Source of the DNA: Cloeon dipterum
Taxonomy: Eukaryota > Arthropoda > Insecta > Ephemeroptera > Baetidae
Direction of reading: 5' to 3'
NCBI RefSeq assembly: GCF_949628265.1
Contig: NC_088787.1
Location: 33,468,844-33,532,843 of the forward strand
DNA length: 64,000 bases
A model generated the notes under the pieces. The model saw only the letters and a program-made list of their open reading frames with translations. It was not told the origin of the DNA and searched no databases. A program made the position numbers and the translations under genes. Positions 62,528 through 64,000 of the stretch are shown here, in pieces (position 1 is the stretch's first letter; each line of letters starts with the position of its first letter).

Positions 62528-62969
62528 GATTTTCATTACTTTACCAGTGGAAACTTTTTCTATTAGAGTGGAAATAAAAAAGATCCCTATATTTGAATGA
62601 ACTCTAATTATGTTGTTGGTTTTCAACGCTCAGAGGTTCGCTTGATTTTTTTTTATGATTTAACATCGAGCAATATTTTTTTAATTATTTTTAATAAACT
62701 TATATTTTTAGTGTTTTACCCCGTGATCACAACTTAAGTGGGTAATTTGATTGTAATGCGTTTATTTAAAAATTTAGAGGCAACACTTTCGTACGATATC
62801 ATTTTGAGTATCACATACGGTGGCAGTCTATTAAAAGTAAAATAATATTACCTGAAGTACAGCGACTTGTTTGTTTATAATGTGGCCTCTTTGATGATCT
62901 TCTTGCCTCGGCACACCTGCCTGATACCCGTCTTTCTCAGCCATGACCTCGCCCTCTCCGCTGCAGTCG
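62528..62969. other. Convergent intergenic spacer
   Basis: AT-rich, with no supported gene. It separates the THAP-transposase-USP gene from the 3' end of the partial right-edge gene. Confidence 0.5.
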
Positions 62970-63924
62970 TCAGGACAAATAATGCTCTATCTGCTGGGTT
63001 ATGCCTGGGCCCAGCTGATTCCTTTCGCCCGCATCCACGACATCCCCGGCAAGACTGCACTTGGCTTGATCCTTCCCTCCTGTCAAATTGATATAAATAA
63101 AGGATGAGTTTATTTGTTATTTTTTCCAAAGGTTGACTGACCCATCAAAGGCGCTCTCGTGGATCTGTAGTTTTCAAGTCTATCCATTATAAATATATCC
63201 AAAGGAACACTCTGCAAAGAGATATTTAAAATAGCATTTACATAGTGCCTTCAACCTCTCAATATTCATGTCCTAAATGATATTGATGCATATAATAGTC
63301 CCATTAAGATATATCAGACAAATTATGAAGTAATGACAAGAATTTAAATTAACAAATAAAAGCAACCCAGGCATTTAAACGGTTGCTTGCATAGAAACGA
63401 AAGTTCAACCTTCAAACAGCCCATTCTCAGTGTGTTCTTAAAAACCATGCAATTTAAGTGAAGAGAAAATGGAAGTCCACTATTATTATTTTCAAGGGGT
63501 GGCTCAGGTATCTATTGCTGAGAGCATCTATTGCTTTAAATTTGCATTTGCGTGTACGGATCGTAAAATACCATAATACATAACAAACATAATGATGATC
63601 ATAATTGACAAATAATAAAAAATATCGTACCTAGTCGAATAATATATTATAATTACGACGTTAATAATTATTATCGCTCTATTTGAATAAAAGGTGGCAT
63701 GCTAATATATTTAATCAATGATAAAATGAACGCTCTTAATTTGTAATGCTGGCAACTAGCTTTTAAATCCCATTTTCAAAAATCGAGATGAGCCTTGCAA
63801 AAACAATTTGCAATCTTACCTACGCGCAGGGAAAGCGTCTGCAAACGTGGATGTTCATACAATCTCATACTTTTCAACGTTCAATGACGACTCTTCCAAA
63901 TCGTAAACAACACCATCATCAAAC
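62970..63924 (-). CDS. Unrecognised gene, 3' end only (runs off right edge)
   Basis: Three exons with canonical GT-AG junctions and matching phases: 63924-63871, 63209-63142, 63079-62970 (stop TGA 62970-62972). They encode an acidic stretch (FDDGVVYDLEESSLNVE), then VPLDIFIMDRLENYRSTRAP, then a Gly/Ala-rich end finishing in GITQQIEHYLS. I do not recognise the family. The model rests on splice signals and phase consistency across three exons. Exon 2 needs the second of two closely spaced AGs (CAGAG|TGTTCC). The 5' part would be right of position 64000. An overlapping 84-codon minus ORF and a 74-codon plus ORF over the last exon are probably shadows. Confidence 0.45.
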
Positions 63925-64000
63925 CTAAAAGTTAATCGTGATGTAAATAATTGAAAGGAATATAGTTTTGTATATTCGTACATATATAATAATTTTTTCC

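Noticed and set aside
1-64000. CRISPR arrays, bacterial operons or ribosome binding sites
   Set aside because: The window is spliced eukaryotic DNA; no direct-repeat/spacer arrays were seen.

Overview
This is an animal nuclear genome window, almost certainly an arthropod and most likely an insect. Coding regions are cut into many small exons by AT-rich introns, a large share of them only 54-62 nt long. The gene set includes a methuselah-like class B GPCR and a single AP-1/AP-2 shared beta-adaptin, both typical of insects. The compact layout would fit a mayfly-like genome, but the species cannot be proven from the sequence. Gene models were built by hand: every junction was checked for donor, acceptor and reading phase, and each complete model sums to a whole number of codons.

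Left to right: (1) the last four coding exons of an ataxin-2 homologue (+, 665-3751) with a long 3' region; (2) AP-1-2beta adaptin (-, 5879-11316), head-to-head with (3) an RSRC2-like arginine/serine-rich protein (+, 12088-14618); (4) a methuselah-like GPCR (-, 14862-25587) whose large introns hold a tRNA-derived SINE-like relic; (5) a 29-exon ELYS/AHCTF1 nucleoporin (-, 26747-37983) with a recently expanded 330-bp coding repeat array carrying AT-hook-like motifs; (6) the class I phosphatidylinositol transfer protein vibrator (-, 40422-46938), with two alternative 78-nt exons; (7) an MTMR3/4-type myotubularin phosphatase with a C-terminal FYVE finger (+, 48070-53791), head-to-head with vibrator; (8) SmD3 (-, 55188-55666); (9) a 17-exon gene (+, 57262-62477) that reads in one frame from a THAP-like zinc finger through a complete P-element/THAP9-type transposase into a ubiquitin-specific-protease fold whose catalytic cysteine position is serine; (10) the 3' end of an unrecognised gene (-, 62970-63924) running off the right edge.

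The strongest candidate for something undescribed is gene 9, an apparent host-transposase fusion with an intact-looking DDE triad and a pseudo-deubiquitinase tail. Next are the alternative vibrator exons, which swap a lipid-contact segment, and the ELYS coding minisatellite. Genes 6 and 7 both act on phosphoinositides and share a divergent intergenic region, but the sequence does not show co-regulation. Three introns use GC-AG boundaries.
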